DNA from: an uncultured Pelagibacteraceae bacterium
Lineage (GTDB): Bacteria; Pseudomonadota; Alphaproteobacteria; Pelagibacterales; Pelagibacteraceae
Assembly (NCBI GenBank): GCA_902592375.1
Contig: CACJEG010000001.1
Location: forward strand, 273,103 to 337,102
Length of the DNA: 64,000 nucleotides
Direction: 5' to 3'
Part shown: one piece after another, positions 55,146 through 63,877 of the stretch
How the letters are laid out: each line of letters opens with the position of its first letter
Numbering within the stretch: the first letter of the stretch is position 1
Program-made: the position numbers and the translations under genes
Notes under the pieces: generated by a model
Told to the model about the DNA's origin: nothing
What the model saw: only the letters and a program-made list of their open reading frames with translations
Database searches by the model: none

Positions 55146-56912
55146 TTATACTAAGGCCTTGCCTTTTCCTTTAATTTTATTTTCCTCTTGATCATTTGGG
55201 CCCAAGATCATTTGGTTATGAGGTTTTCCAGATGGTATCATTGGGAAGCAATTCTCGTTAGGATCCACGTGACAATCAAATATAACTGGTCCATCATAAT
55301 CAATCATTTCTTGAATTTTATCATCAAGCTCATCTGGACTGTCTGCTTTGATTCCTTTGCATCCATATGCTTCAGCCATTTTCATAAAATCTGGTAATGC
55401 TTCAGAATAACTTTCAGAATAATTTTTTTCATGCAGTAATTCCTGCCATTGTCTAACCATTCCCATATATTGGTTATTTAAAATAAATATTTTTATAGGA
55501 AGATTATATTGAACTGCAGTAGACATCTCTTGCATAGTCATTAAAACTGAAGCTTCTCCAGCAATATCAATTACTAATTTTTCAGGATGAGCAATTTGAA
55601 CACCAACTGCTGCTGGCAACCCATACCCCATAGTTCCTAAGCCGCCAGATGTCATCCATCTATTTGGTTTATTAAATTTATAATGCTGAGCAGCCCACAT
55701 TTGATGTTGTCCGACCTCGGTCGTAACATAAGTATCTTTATTCTTAGTTAATTCATAAAGTCTTTGAACAGCATGTTGAGGTTTTATACTTTCATCACTA
55801 TTTAGAAAATTAAGAGAGTCTTTTTCTCTCCATTTTTCGATTTGCTCCCACCACTTAGCTATATTTGATTTATTTGATTTGCTATGACCATTTTTTCTTT
55901 TAGCAATCGTCTTATTAATTTTACTGATAACACTCGTAACGTCACCAACTATTGCAAGATCAACTTTGATAATTTTATTAATTGATGATGGATCTATATC
56001 TATATGAACCTTTTTTGAATTTGGTGAAAACTCATCAATTTTTCCAGTAATACGATCATCAAATCTTGCACCAATATTAATTAAAAGATCACAATCATGC
56101 ATAGCATTATTTGCTTCATACGTACCATGCATACCAAGCATTCCTAAAAATTGATTATCATCTCCAGGGTACGCACCTAATCCCTGAAGTGTAGAAGTTA
56201 TTGGAAAACCAGTTAGCTCAACAAATTCTCTTAGAGCCTGACTTGCTTTTGGACCAGAGTTAATTACTCCGCCCCCGCTATAGATGATTGGTTTTTTAGC
56301 CTTGCTTAATAATTTAACTAATTCATCAATTTGATCTTGAGAAAATTTATTATGCAATTTTCCATTTAATTTTTTTTCTTTATTTGGTTTTTTGTATTTT
56401 GTTTTTGCAAACTGAATATCTTTTGGAATATCAATTAAGACAGGTCCAGGTCTTCCAGTTGTTGCAACTCTAAAAGCCTCATGAATAACTTTAGAAAGAT
56501 CATCAATATCTTTAACTAACCAATTGTGTTTCGTACAAGGTCTTGTAATTCCTGTGGTGTCACATTCTTGAAAAGCATCTGTTCCAATTAAATGTGTTGG
56601 AACTTGACCAGAAATACAAACTAGTGGGACAGAATCCATATACGCATCGGTTAATGCTGTAACAACATTGGTTGCACCAGGACCTGATGTAACTAAAACT
56701 ACACCTGGTTTTCCTGATGACCTCGCATAGCCTTCAGCTGCGTGACCAGCACCTTGTTCGTGTCTAACTAAAATATGTTTTATAGAAGGATGATTTTTTA
56801 ATTCATCATAAATTGGTAACACTGCACCACCTGGATAACCAAAAATATGTTCTACCTTTTGGTCTTCAAGACATTTAAATACAATTTCTGCTCCAGTTAA
56901 TAATTTTGGCAT
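55146..56912 (-). CDS. ilvB: acetolactate synthase catalytic (large) subunit
   Basis: A 588-aa ThDP- and FAD-dependent enzyme that makes acetolactate or acetohydroxybutyrate. The catalytic Glu52 is in VRHEQGAGHAAEGYAR, with SGPGATN and TLQGLGAYPGDD in the FAD/regulatory area. The ThDP/Mg motif reads GEAS at 452-455 with NN at 479-480. The usual Asp of the GDG or GDA motif is replaced by Glu453, a conservative but noteworthy change in a metal ligand. It is the first gene of the ilvB-ilvH-ilvC transcript. Confidence 0.95.
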   Translation of the reverse strand: MPKLLTGAEIVFKCLEDQKVEHIFGYPGGAVLPIYDELKNHPSIKHILVRHEQGAGHAAEGYARSSGKPGVVLVTSGPGATNVVTALTDAYMDSVPLVCISGQVPTHLIGTDAFQECDTTGITRPCTKHNWLVKDIDDLSKVIHEAFRVATTGRPGPVLIDIPKDIQFAKTKYKKPNKEKKLNGKLHNKFSQDQIDELVKLLSKAKKPIIYSGGGVINSGPKASQALREFVELTGFPITSTLQGLGAYPGDDNQFLGMLGMHGTYEANNAMHDCDLLINIGARFDDRITGKIDEFSPNSKKVHIDIDPSSINKIIKVDLAIVGDVTSVISKINKTIAKRKNGHSKSNKSNIAKWWEQIEKWREKDSLNFLNSDESIKPQHAVQRLYELTKNKDTYVTTEVGQHQMWAAQHYKFNKPNRWMTSGGLGTMGYGLPAAVGVQIAHPEKLVIDIAGEASVLMTMQEMSTAVQYNLPIKIFILNNQYMGMVRQWQELLHEKNYSESYSEALPDFMKMAEAYGCKGIKADSPDELDDKIQEMIDYDGPVIFDCHVDPNENCFPMIPSGKPHNQMILGPNDQEENKIKGKGKALV

Positions 56913-56917
56913 TAGGC

Positions 56918-56947
56918 AATCTAGCTGAAGTTGTACTCATTGGTCAA
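56918..56947 (-). promoter_or_regulatory. candidate sigma70-type promoter for ilvBHC
   Basis: On the minus strand TTGACC (56942-56947) and TAGATT (56918-56923) are 18 bp apart in the short gap between miaA and ilvB. Initiation about seven bases after the -10 box would fall at or next to the ilvB start codon, giving a leaderless or nearly leaderless mRNA. No leader-peptide attenuator fits in this space. Confidence 0.35.
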
Positions 56948-56964
56948 GTTTAAGAATGGAAATT

Positions 56965-57873
56965 TTAAATTTTTTTCAAAAAATTATTCATGTCTTGTGG
57001 CTTTAATTTAGTCCAACTAATCATATTACCTCTAGCCCAAGTACTTTGTCTTTTGGCGTATTGTCTAGTTTTTATGGCTATTTTTTCTTTAGTATCATTC
57101 AAATCTTTTTGTTTTTTTAAATATTCTCTAATTTCATTAACTCCGATGGCCTTGTTGGCACTTTTATCTTTTCTAACCCTTAACTTTATGAAATCTTTTA
57201 CTTCTTTAAGTGCTCCATTTTCTATCATTTCCCGTGTTCTAACATTGATACGCTCTATTAATTCTTTTCTAGGAAAATCAATATAAACTTTAAAGAAATC
57301 ATCTTCCACGAAGTTTGATTTTGTGTTTTTAAACCATTCAGTTAGAGATTTTTTTGTAAACTTTTTAACTTCATAAGCTCTTATGGATCTTTGGGTGTCT
57401 GTAGGGTTTATTTTTCCTCTTGAGGATGGATCTAATTTTAATAGTTTTTCATAAAACTTCTTTTGCCCAAGTTTTTTTTGTAAATCTCTAATTTGATTTC
57501 TTAATTTCAATGAAATATTTGGTATTTTAACTAAACCATCAGTCAAAGCTTTAAAGTATAAACCTGTCCCTCCAACAAGAATTGGAGTTTTTTTTCTTTT
57601 TTGAACTTGCTTAATTTTTTTAATGACTAGCTTAAGCCAATCGCCTGTGGAGAAGTTTTTTGTTACACTATGAAAACCATATAAGTGATGTTTTATTTTC
57701 TGATATTTTTTAGGATCTGGTCTAGCTGACAAGATTTTAAGCTCTTTATATATTTGCATACTATCTGCATTGATAATCTCTCCGTTTACTTTTTTTGCAA
57801 ACTTAATTGCAAAAGTTGATTTTCCTGAAGCTGTTGGACCTGAGATTAATATAATCTTGGATTTTAAACCCAT
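56965..57873 (-). CDS. miaA: tRNA dimethylallyltransferase MiaA
   Basis: A 302-aa enzyme that prenylates A37 of tRNAs reading UNN codons. The N-terminal P-loop GPTASGKS is at 11-18, then NADSMQIYKEL, GGTGLYFKALTDG and the DTQRSIRAYEV segment. The C-terminal ARGNMISW resembles the family ending KRQxTWxR...W. It follows the DegP-like gene by 2 bp. Confidence 0.94.
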   Translation of the reverse strand: MGLKSKIILISGPTASGKSTFAIKFAKKVNGEIINADSMQIYKELKILSARPDPKKYQKIKHHLYGFHSVTKNFSTGDWLKLVIKKIKQVQKRKKTPILVGGTGLYFKALTDGLVKIPNISLKLRNQIRDLQKKLGQKKFYEKLLKLDPSSRGKINPTDTQRSIRAYEVKKFTKKSLTEWFKNTKSNFVEDDFFKVYIDFPRKELIERINVRTREMIENGALKEVKDFIKLRVRKDKSANKAIGVNEIREYLKKQKDLNDTKEKIAIKTRQYAKRQSTWARGNMISWTKLKPQDMNNFLKKI

Positions 57874-57875
57874 GA

Positions 57876-59291
57876 TTAGTCTAACTTAACACCAATGTAT
57901 CTTCGTTGATTTTGATTATTATAGATTGCGAGTAAAACTGTCTTTTGATTTGAATTAAGAACTTCTCTAGTAATATCTCTTAAGTCATTAGCTGATCTAA
58001 TTTTTTTCTTCTGAGCTTCAATAATAATACTGTTAAGTTCTATAGAATTTGCTAAAGGGCTGTTGTTTGCAATTTTTGTTATCACAAGTCCTGTTGTCTG
58101 ATTTGGTAAATTTCTATTTTTAATATCTTCTTTAGTTAATAGTCTTACTGCAATTTTTAAACTTTCAATTATTTCTTCATTATTTTGTTTTTGAGTTTCC
58201 TGATTTTTACTTATTTTGAAATCATCTGAAGTTTCTAATCTTCCTAAAATAACATTTTTAACAATCTCTTTTTTATCTCTCCAAATTTTAACCTCAACTT
58301 TTTTTCCAACTTCAGTTCTTGCTACAATAGCTGGAAGTTCTTTCATTTGATTTATTTTTTCTCCATTAAATTCTAAAATAATATCACCAGCTTGAATTCC
58401 TGCTTTTTCTGAAGGACTATTTTCTGCAACACTAGCAACTAATGCTCCTCGTGCTTTGTCTAATTTTTCAACTTGAGCAATTTCTTTTGTTACATCTTGA
58501 ATTCTAACTCCTAACCATCCTCTTTTTGTTTCGCCAAATTCGATTAATTGTTTAATTACATTTTGAGCACTGTTTGAAGGTATAGAAAATCCAATGCCAA
58601 TAGAACCATTCCGTCCAAGAATTGCTGTATTAATTCCAATTACATTTCCATTCATATCAAACAAAGGTCCACCTGAATTACCAGAATTTATAGATGCGTC
58701 TGTTTGAATAAAATCTTCATATCTTGATAAACCAATTGATCTATTTCTTGCTGAAATAATTCCAGCAGTCACAGTTCCACCTAAACCAAACGGATTTCCA
58801 ATTGCTAAAACCCAATCTCCAATTCTTGCTTTGTCAGAATCTCCAAATGCTACTGGAATAAATTTTTCATCTGTTTCCAATTGTAAAACAGCAATATCCA
58901 TTAGTGGGTCAGCACCCAGAACTTTAGCTTTAAATTCTTGATCCCCATTTACTCTTACAATAATATCGTCAGCATCTTGGATAACGTGATTATTCGTAAC
59001 AACGATCCCTTTCTCATCAATTATAAATCCAGAACCTAACGCAGCTGATTGTCTTTGTTGAGGTGTCCCAAATTCTTTAAACATATCCTCAAAAGGAGAC
59101 CCTGGAGGGAATTGAAAAGGAAAAGGATTTGTATTTGTTGTGATAGTGGTTGTTGTAGAAATATTTACAACAGATGGCATTAATTTTTCAGCAAGATCTG
59201 CAAATGATGCAGGAACTGGTTTAGAATTCACATTAAATGAAAAAGTAAATGAAATAACTAGCGTTAAGAATATAAGTTTAATCTTCTTCAT
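57876..59291 (-). CDS. degP: periplasmic serine protease, DegP/DegQ (HtrA) family
   Basis: A 471-aa HtrA protease. Signal peptide at about 1-23; catalytic triad His102 (TNNHVI), Asp132 (LMDIAVL) and Ser206 (SGNSGGPL). PDZ1 (about 265-345) and a divergent, shorter PDZ2 (about 380-470) follow. It degrades or chaperones misfolded periplasmic proteins. It is part of the run hflK-hflC-DUF2065-degP-miaA-ilvB, a membrane-protein quality-control neighbourhood common in proteobacteria. Confidence 0.93.
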   Translation of the reverse strand: MKKIKLIFLTLVISFTFSFNVNSKPVPASFADLAEKLMPSVVNISTTTTITTNTNPFPFQFPPGSPFEDMFKEFGTPQQRQSAALGSGFIIDEKGIVVTNNHVIQDADDIIVRVNGDQEFKAKVLGADPLMDIAVLQLETDEKFIPVAFGDSDKARIGDWVLAIGNPFGLGGTVTAGIISARNRSIGLSRYEDFIQTDASINSGNSGGPLFDMNGNVIGINTAILGRNGSIGIGFSIPSNSAQNVIKQLIEFGETKRGWLGVRIQDVTKEIAQVEKLDKARGALVASVAENSPSEKAGIQAGDIILEFNGEKINQMKELPAIVARTEVGKKVEVKIWRDKKEIVKNVILGRLETSDDFKISKNQETQKQNNEEIIESLKIAVRLLTKEDIKNRNLPNQTTGLVITKIANNSPLANSIELNSIIIEAQKKKIRSANDLRDITREVLNSNQKTVLLAIYNNQNQRRYIGVKLD

Positions 59292-59292
59292 G

Positions 59293-59478
59293 TTAGCTTT
59301 TAATAAAATAAATAATTATAAAACCTATTAATGCAAAAATAAGTCCACCTGATCTAAGTTGACTATCTTTAACAATTTCTAATTTTTTTAACATACTTTT
59401 CATTTTTGCTGGAAATAAGGCGTATAAAATTCCCTCAATAAATAAGAAAAGACCAAAAGCTATAACTAGCTCACGCAT
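59293..59478 (-). CDS. DUF2065-family small membrane protein (YjeT-like)
   Basis: A 61-aa protein with two hydrophobic helices (residues 4-22 and 45-60) separated by KMKSMLKKLEIVKDSQLRSGG. The length, the position downstream of hflC and the SQLRSGG turn fit DUF2065. Its function is unknown. It follows hflC by 7 bp and is followed at once by the protease gene. Confidence 0.8.
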   Translation of the reverse strand: MRELVIAFGLFLFIEGILYALFPAKMKSMLKKLEIVKDSQLRSGGLIFALIGFIIIYFIKS

Positions 59479-59485
59479 TTAAGAA

Positions 59486-60358
59486 TTATTGTTGAATTTC
59501 AGGTTTTATATTTCCAAAAAATTTAAAGAATTCACTATCAGGTGATAAAATTAGAGAGGTTTCACCACCAATAAGAGCTTTTTCATATGCCTGCATAGCT
59601 CTATAAAAAGCAAAAAATTCTGGATCTTGACCAAAGGCGTCAGCAAATATTTTATTTCTTTGTCCATCACCTTCCCCTTTCATGATCTCAGATTGTTTTT
59701 GAGCATCAGCTAAAATTACTGTAACTTCTTTATCTGCTGTTGAAGTAATTGTTACAGCCATCTCTGCACCTTTTGCTCTAAATTCTTTTGCTTCTCTTTC
59801 CCTTTCAGTCTGCATTCTTCTATAAATTGCATCACTATTTGCTTGAGGAAGATCTGCTCTTTTAATTCTTACGTCTACAATATTAATTCCAAAGTTTTGT
59901 GCTTCATTATTTACACCTTCTTTAATTAAAGCCATTTGCTTAGATCTATCTTTAGATAATAATGTTTGTAATTCTTCTTGACCTAATACATTTCTAATTC
60001 TTGAATTTATAATTGTAGATAACCTTGATCTTGCGACTCTTTCATTTCCAACTGAAATATAAAATTTAAGCGGGTCTACAATTTGAAATCTTGCGAATGC
60101 ATCGACAATTAATCTTTTCTGGTCTGATGCAATAACCTCCTCAGGTGGAGCATCTAAATTTAAAATTCTTTTATCTAAATAAACAACGTTTTGAATGAAT
60201 GGAATTTTAAAGTTTAATCCTGGTTTCATTATAATTCTTTTTGGATCACCAAATTGAAGAATAATTGCTTGATTAACTTCTTTTACTATAATTACGGATA
60301 AAAAGGCTACAACACCAATTGCAACTAATACTCCTGCTAAAATTTTTCCAGCTTTCAT
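59486..60358 (-). CDS. hflC: HflC, FtsH-modulating SPFH protein
   Basis: A 290-aa type II membrane protein with one N-terminal helix (about residues 7-25) and an SPFH/band-7 domain. Recognisable segments are VNQAIILQFGDPKRI, GLNFKIPFIQNVVYLDKR and DVRIKRADLP. It forms the HflKC complex that modulates the FtsH protease. It starts 1 bp after hflK. Confidence 0.94.
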   Translation of the reverse strand: MKAGKILAGVLVAIGVVAFLSVIIVKEVNQAIILQFGDPKRIIMKPGLNFKIPFIQNVVYLDKRILNLDAPPEEVIASDQKRLIVDAFARFQIVDPLKFYISVGNERVARSRLSTIINSRIRNVLGQEELQTLLSKDRSKQMALIKEGVNNEAQNFGINIVDVRIKRADLPQANSDAIYRRMQTEREREAKEFRAKGAEMAVTITSTADKEVTVILADAQKQSEIMKGEGDGQRNKIFADAFGQDPEFFAFYRAMQAYEKALIGGETSLILSPDSEFFKFFGNIKPEIQQ

Positions 60359-60359
60359 T

Positions 60360-61460
60360 TTAATTCGTCGCTTTCTTTTTTAGTTCAGGTAAAGGTAAAT
60401 ATGGAACTACTCCTGAACCTGCATTTTTTTCTATAATTACTTTATCAATATCTGCTAAAACTTTTTCCATAGTTTCTAGATACATTCTCTCTTGAGTCAC
60501 TGCTTTTGCATTTTTATACTCATTGTAGATAGCTATAAATCTACTTGCTTCACCCTCAGCTTTTGCAACAACTTCTTTTTTATATGCTTCTGCTGCTTGT
60601 AAAATTTTTTGTGCTTCACCTCGTGCTCTTGGTATTACATCATTAGCATAAGCTTCAGCTTCGTTTTTAGATCTTTCCATATCTGCTCTTGCAGCTTGCA
60701 CATCTCTAAATGCATCAATTACTTGATCAGGTGGGTCAGCTTTTTGTGTTTGGACCTGTGTAATTTGAATTCCACTTTCGTAATCGTCTAAAATACTTTG
60801 TATTATATTTTGTGTCTCAACCTCAATTTTAGATCTACCTTCTGTTAAAATTGGCTGAATATCGCTCTTAGCTATCACTTCTCTCATTGCAGTTTCAGCG
60901 GCTGCTTTAACTGTGCCTTCTGGGTCTTGAATTTTGAATAAAAAATTCCCAGCATCTTTAATTACCCAGAATACTGAAAAATCTATGTTAACAATGTTTT
61001 CATCTCCAGTTAACATCAAACTTTCCTGTGGAACATCAGCAACACCGCCACCTGTAGAGAAGCCACTATCTCTCTCAGATCTAAACCCTATATCCATTCT
61101 ATTAACCTTTGTGACTTTAGGTGTTTGAACAGTTTCAACTGGAAAAGGTATATGATAGTTCAAACCAGGCTGTGTAGTTTTTACAAACTTACCAAATCTT
61201 AACACAACGCCTTGTTCATCGGGCAATACTCTATAAAGTCCACTAGCTAACCATACAAAAACTAAAACTAACAAAATTAAACTTATTGATTTTCCTCCTG
61301 AAGTTTTTCCGCCAGGTAAAAATTTTTTAATTTTATTTTGAAGATCTCTAATTAATTCGTCGACATTTGGTGGAGTAGGACCTCTACCTGATCCATTGCC
61401 ACTACCACCTCCACCAGGAGGTGCTCCCCAAGGACTTTGACCTTTAAAATCGTCTGACAT
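60360..61460 (-). CDS. hflK: HflK, FtsH-modulating SPFH protein
   Basis: A 366-aa HflK with the usual Gly/Pro-rich cytoplasmic tail (SPWGAPPGGGGSG, residues 9-21), one helix (about 59-77) and an SPFH domain (GVVLRFGKFVKTTQPGLNYH). It pairs with HflC. It is divergent from mrp with only 51 bp between start codons. Confidence 0.94.
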   Translation of the reverse strand: MSDDFKGQSPWGAPPGGGGSGNGSGRGPTPPNVDELIRDLQNKIKKFLPGGKTSGGKSISLILLVLVFVWLASGLYRVLPDEQGVVLRFGKFVKTTQPGLNYHIPFPVETVQTPKVTKVNRMDIGFRSERDSGFSTGGGVADVPQESLMLTGDENIVNIDFSVFWVIKDAGNFLFKIQDPEGTVKAAAETAMREVIAKSDIQPILTEGRSKIEVETQNIIQSILDDYESGIQITQVQTQKADPPDQVIDAFRDVQAARADMERSKNEAEAYANDVIPRARGEAQKILQAAEAYKKEVVAKAEGEASRFIAIYNEYKNAKAVTQERMYLETMEKVLADIDKVIIEKNAGSGVVPYLPLPELKKKATN

Positions 61461-61511
61461 ATGCCAAAGTATATAGTGTCTTTATTGCAAAAAACAAGTA
61501 ATGATACTTTT

Positions 61512-62336
61512 ATGACTGATAAAAAACCTGAACTTAGTGCCGCAATGAAAAGTAAGCTAGAACCTAAAAAATTCACAAAAAATCCTATTCTTGGAACTAA
61601 GTTTACTATAGCCATCTCTAGTGCAAAAGGTGGTGTTGGAAAATCTACATTTGCAACGAATCTTGCTTTGGCGTTAAAAAAAGTTGGATGCAAAGTTGGT
61701 CTTTTGGATGCAGATATTTATGGTCCATCAATTCCTAAGATGTTTGATATTAATGAAAAACCAAAAAGTGATGGTCAAAAATTAGATCCAATTACAAAAT
61801 ATGAAATTCAGTGCATGTCGATTGGTTTTTTAGCTGATCAACAAACACCAATGATATGGCGTGGTCCTATGGTTACAAGTGCAATTAAAACTTTTACTCA
61901 GAAAGTAAATTGGAAAGATTTAGATTTTATTATCGTTGATATGCCTCCAGGAACTGGTGACACTCAACTTACATTTTCTCAAGAAATAAAAATGGATGGT
62001 GCAATAATTGTAAGTACACCTCAAGAAGTAGCTCTTTTAGATGTCAAAAGAGGAATTAAAATGTTTGATAAACTTGGAGTTAAGATTTTGGGATTAGTTG
62101 ATAACATGAGCTTTTTCATTGGAGATGATGGAAAAAAATATAAAATTTTTGGAGAAGGCGGGGTTAGAAAAACTGCTGAAGAATTCCAAAAAGAATTTTT
62201 AGGTGAGATTCCAATTAATCCTGAAGTAGGTAAAACTGGAGATGAGGGAAAGCCAATTGTGGAAAGTAACCCCCAGCATGAAATCTCAAAAATATATTTA
62301 AATTTTGCTGAAAAAATTAAATCAACTTATCTTTAA
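61512..62336 (+). CDS. mrp: Mrp/ApbC-family P-loop ATPase (Fe-S carrier type), short form
   Basis: A 274-aa Mrp/NBP35-family ATPase. The deviant P-loop KGGVGKST is at 39-46, with [11 protein letters not shown] and the [11 protein letters not shown] segment. The usual N-terminal MIP18 domain is absent, and the CxxC that normally follows NMSxF is replaced by GDDG ([12 protein letters not shown]). The start is the ATG giving [10 protein letters not shown]; an earlier ATG begins one base past hflK's start codon and leaves no promoter space. It is convergent with thyX, overlapping by 20 bp. Confidence 0.88.
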   Translation: MTDKKPELSAAMKSKLEPKKFTKNPILGTKFTIAISSAKGGVGKSTFATNLALALKKVGCKVGLLDADIYGPSIPKMFDINEKPKSDGQKLDPITKYEIQCMSIGFLADQQTPMIWRGPMVTSAIKTFTQKVNWKDLDFIIVDMPPGTGDTQLTFSQEIKMDGAIIVSTPQEVALLDVKRGIKMFDKLGVKILGLVDNMSFFIGDDGKKYKIFGEGGVRKTAEEFQKEFLGEIPINPEVGKTGDEGKPIVESNPQHEISKIYLNFAEKIKSTYL

Positions 62337-63264
62337 GATCAAAAGCAGTCATTAATTCATTCCACTCTCTTTTAGACAAGCCAGAACTTTCGACATCTAC
62401 ACTCTCACCTTTAATAAGTTTTTGAATAATTATCTTTCCTTTTGCAGAAACCTCGGTACCACCAACTCTATAATCCATAAAAGCATCATAAGTTGTGGGG
62501 ACCCATTTTTTTACAGTATCCAGCATTATATCAGCATAAACTCTAATTTCATATTGAGCATGACTGTCAGCTCTTAATCTTAAAAAATTCATTAAGTTTA
62601 ATAAATCAGTTTTCCAATACCATTGAGTATAGGTATTTAGTGTTAAATTCATTCTTGCAAGTTCTCTCGCTAAACCTTTTTTGTTTTTGTCAATAATTGA
62701 TCCATCAAATCTTTCATTAAGCATAGTCTCATAATTATCATAAGTTCTCTCTGCATCGCTTTTTAGAAGTTCTAAAACTTCCTCTGCCTGTTTTCCTTCC
62801 AAGACATCTCCTCTACCCTGTCTGTTGCTAGTTGATTGAGCGGCTAAATTTTCTTGTGATGGCAAATAAAATTCTTTATCCAAAATTGAATACCTTGCAG
62901 AATATTCATTTACATTTGCAGTTCTATGTCTAATCCATTGTCTTGCAATAAATATTGGAAGCTTAACATGATATTTAATTTCACACATTTCGAATGGAGT
63001 GCTGTGCCAATGCCTCATCAAATATTTTATTAAACCTTTGTCAGTTGAAACTTGTTTGGTTCCTTTTCCGTACGATACTCTAGCTGATTGAACTATGGAT
63101 GTGTCATCACCCATATAATCAACAACTCTTACAAAACCATGATCTAGCGCTGGAATCGCTTCATAAAGTATTTTTTCAAGCTCAGGAGCAGTAACTCTTT
63201 TTGTTTGATTACTTTGAGATTGTTGATTTTTTATTTCCTCTTGTTGTTCTTTGGTTAATTTCAT
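62317..63264 (-). CDS. thyX: flavin-dependent thymidylate synthase ThyX
   Basis: A 315-aa FAD- and NADPH-dependent thymidylate synthase that methylates dUMP. The ThyX motif [15 protein letters not shown] begins at residue 112. It is longer than the usual 220-250 aa because of an N-terminal lead (NQQSQSNQ) and a central stretch around [18 protein letters not shown]. The start is the ATG giving [10 protein letters not shown]; a longer frame would read into the tmRNA gene. No thyA is visible in the window. Confidence 0.93.
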   Translation of the reverse strand: MKLTKEQQEEIKNQQSQSNQTKRVTAPELEKILYEAIPALDHGFVRVVDYMGDDTSIVQSARVSYGKGTKQVSTDKGLIKYLMRHWHSTPFEMCEIKYHVKLPIFIARQWIRHRTANVNEYSARYSILDKEFYLPSQENLAAQSTSNRQGRGDVLEGKQAEEVLELLKSDAERTYDNYETMLNERFDGSIIDKNKKGLARELARMNLTLNTYTQWYWKTDLLNLMNFLRLRADSHAQYEIRVYADIMLDTVKKWVPTTYDAFMDYRVGGTEVSAKGKIIIQKLIKGESVDVESSGLSKREWNELMTAFDLKDKLI

Positions 63265-63272
63265 GATTGTTA

Positions 63273-63300
63273 TTGAATCTATTGTAATTACTTTTATATT
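63273..63300 (+). promoter_or_regulatory. candidate promoter of the tmRNA gene
   Basis: TTGAAT (63273-63278) and TATATT (63295-63300) are 16 bp apart. This places transcription start at about 63307, the first base of the GTTGG hairpin of the acceptor piece. It overlaps the divergent thyX leader. Confidence 0.4.
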
Positions 63301-63306
63301 AATAAT

Positions 63307-63565
63307 GTTGGTTTTCCAACTACGACGATAAACGAATTTCGTAATAACCATTGCGGACGTGGGGGCAGTACCCACCACCTCCACCATTACAACTTATGGG
63401 GGTGAACTAGATTCGACGGGTGACTAAAGGCTATTCTTTCGTTCGGGATTGTTCCACCGTAACGGGCTAATTTATAATTGCTAACGAAAGTTACGCACTT
63501 GCTGCCTAATTAACTTAGTTAATTAAGCAAACGGGGTTTGGGGCACCTGGCAACAGAACGCCCCT
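63307..63565 (+). ncRNA. ssrA: transfer-messenger RNA, circularly permuted two-piece type
   Basis: The 3' (acceptor) piece comes first: GTGGG/CCCAC T-arm and CACCTCC-A-CCA ending at 63386. An 11-base spacer follows, then the 5' (coding) piece from GGGGGTG at 63398. The two acceptor strands pair over 7 bp with the alanine-identity G-U wobble at position 3. The coding piece has the conserved GATTCGACGGG and a tag frame from 63480, ANESYALAA, stop TAA at 63507. A post-stop hairpin and a GGGGC/GCCCC pseudoknot-like stem end it near 63565. Both outer ends are estimated. This order is the alphaproteobacterial permuted form. It rescues stalled ribosomes. Confidence 0.93.
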
Positions 63566-63659
63566 TCCTACTTCGTGATTCTCTAATCATAGCAACATTA
63601 ATAATAGAGTGTGGGTCATTTACTCGTCCTGTACTCGTCACAGAAAGAAGAAAGTTGTT

Positions 63660-63785
63660 ATGTACTATCGTAAAACAAAAAAAGGAAAGTTTATCTTTGA
63701 GATAAATAAAAAAGGAGCTCCACGTATTTCTAAATCTTTTACCTTTAATATACAAAATCTCGGTTTCTTTAATTTTTATCAATAA
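63660..63785 (+). pseudogene. 41-aa ORF resembling the N-terminus of a phage-type tyrosine integrase (remnant)
   Basis: The frame starts MYYRKTKKGKFIFEINKKG and continues APRISKSFTF before losing any family pattern and stopping. The pattern of basic residues, F-x-F-x-I-x-x-KG and R-x-SKSF recalls the arm-binding N-terminus of tyrosine recombinases. The rest of an integrase is absent. Its place just past ssrA, a frequent integration target, supports a decayed island. The resemblance is short, and it may be an unrelated small protein. Confidence 0.35.
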
Positions 63786-63802
63786 AAAAGATTAACTTTT
63801 TT
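63784..63802 (+). terminator. A/T hairpin after the 41-aa ORF
   Basis: AAAAAAG (63784-63790) and CTTTTTT (63796-63802) form a 7-bp stem with loop ATTAA. This is a weak but plausible bidirectional terminator overlapping the ORF stop. Confidence 0.3.
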
Positions 63803-63877
63803 ATCAGGTTTGTATTTATTTAATTTTTTGATTTTCTAAATTTTATTTATTAAATTTAAAAAATATTAAAAAATAAA

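Larger units (their letters stand above)
63566..63877. other. AT-rich stretch after tmRNA with little coding capacity
   Basis: The 312 bp hold the tail of the tmRNA transcript region, one 41-codon plus-strand ORF reported separately, a T/A hairpin, and low-complexity A+T sequence from about 63800. No tRNA, repeat array or intact gene is visible. Confidence 0.6.

Noticed and set aside
61461..61511. Upstream ATG of mrp
   Set aside because: It begins the base after the hflK start codon on the other strand and adds 17 residues unlike the family; the ATG at 61512 is preferred.
63265..63387. Longer thyX frame starting at 63387
   Set aside because: The extra 41 residues read the antisense of the tmRNA acceptor arm; the internal ATG at 63264 gives a normal ThyX N-terminus.
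63519..63782. 87-codon minus-strand frame
   Set aside because: It lies across the tmRNA coding piece and the integrase-like ORF and has no recognisable protein features.
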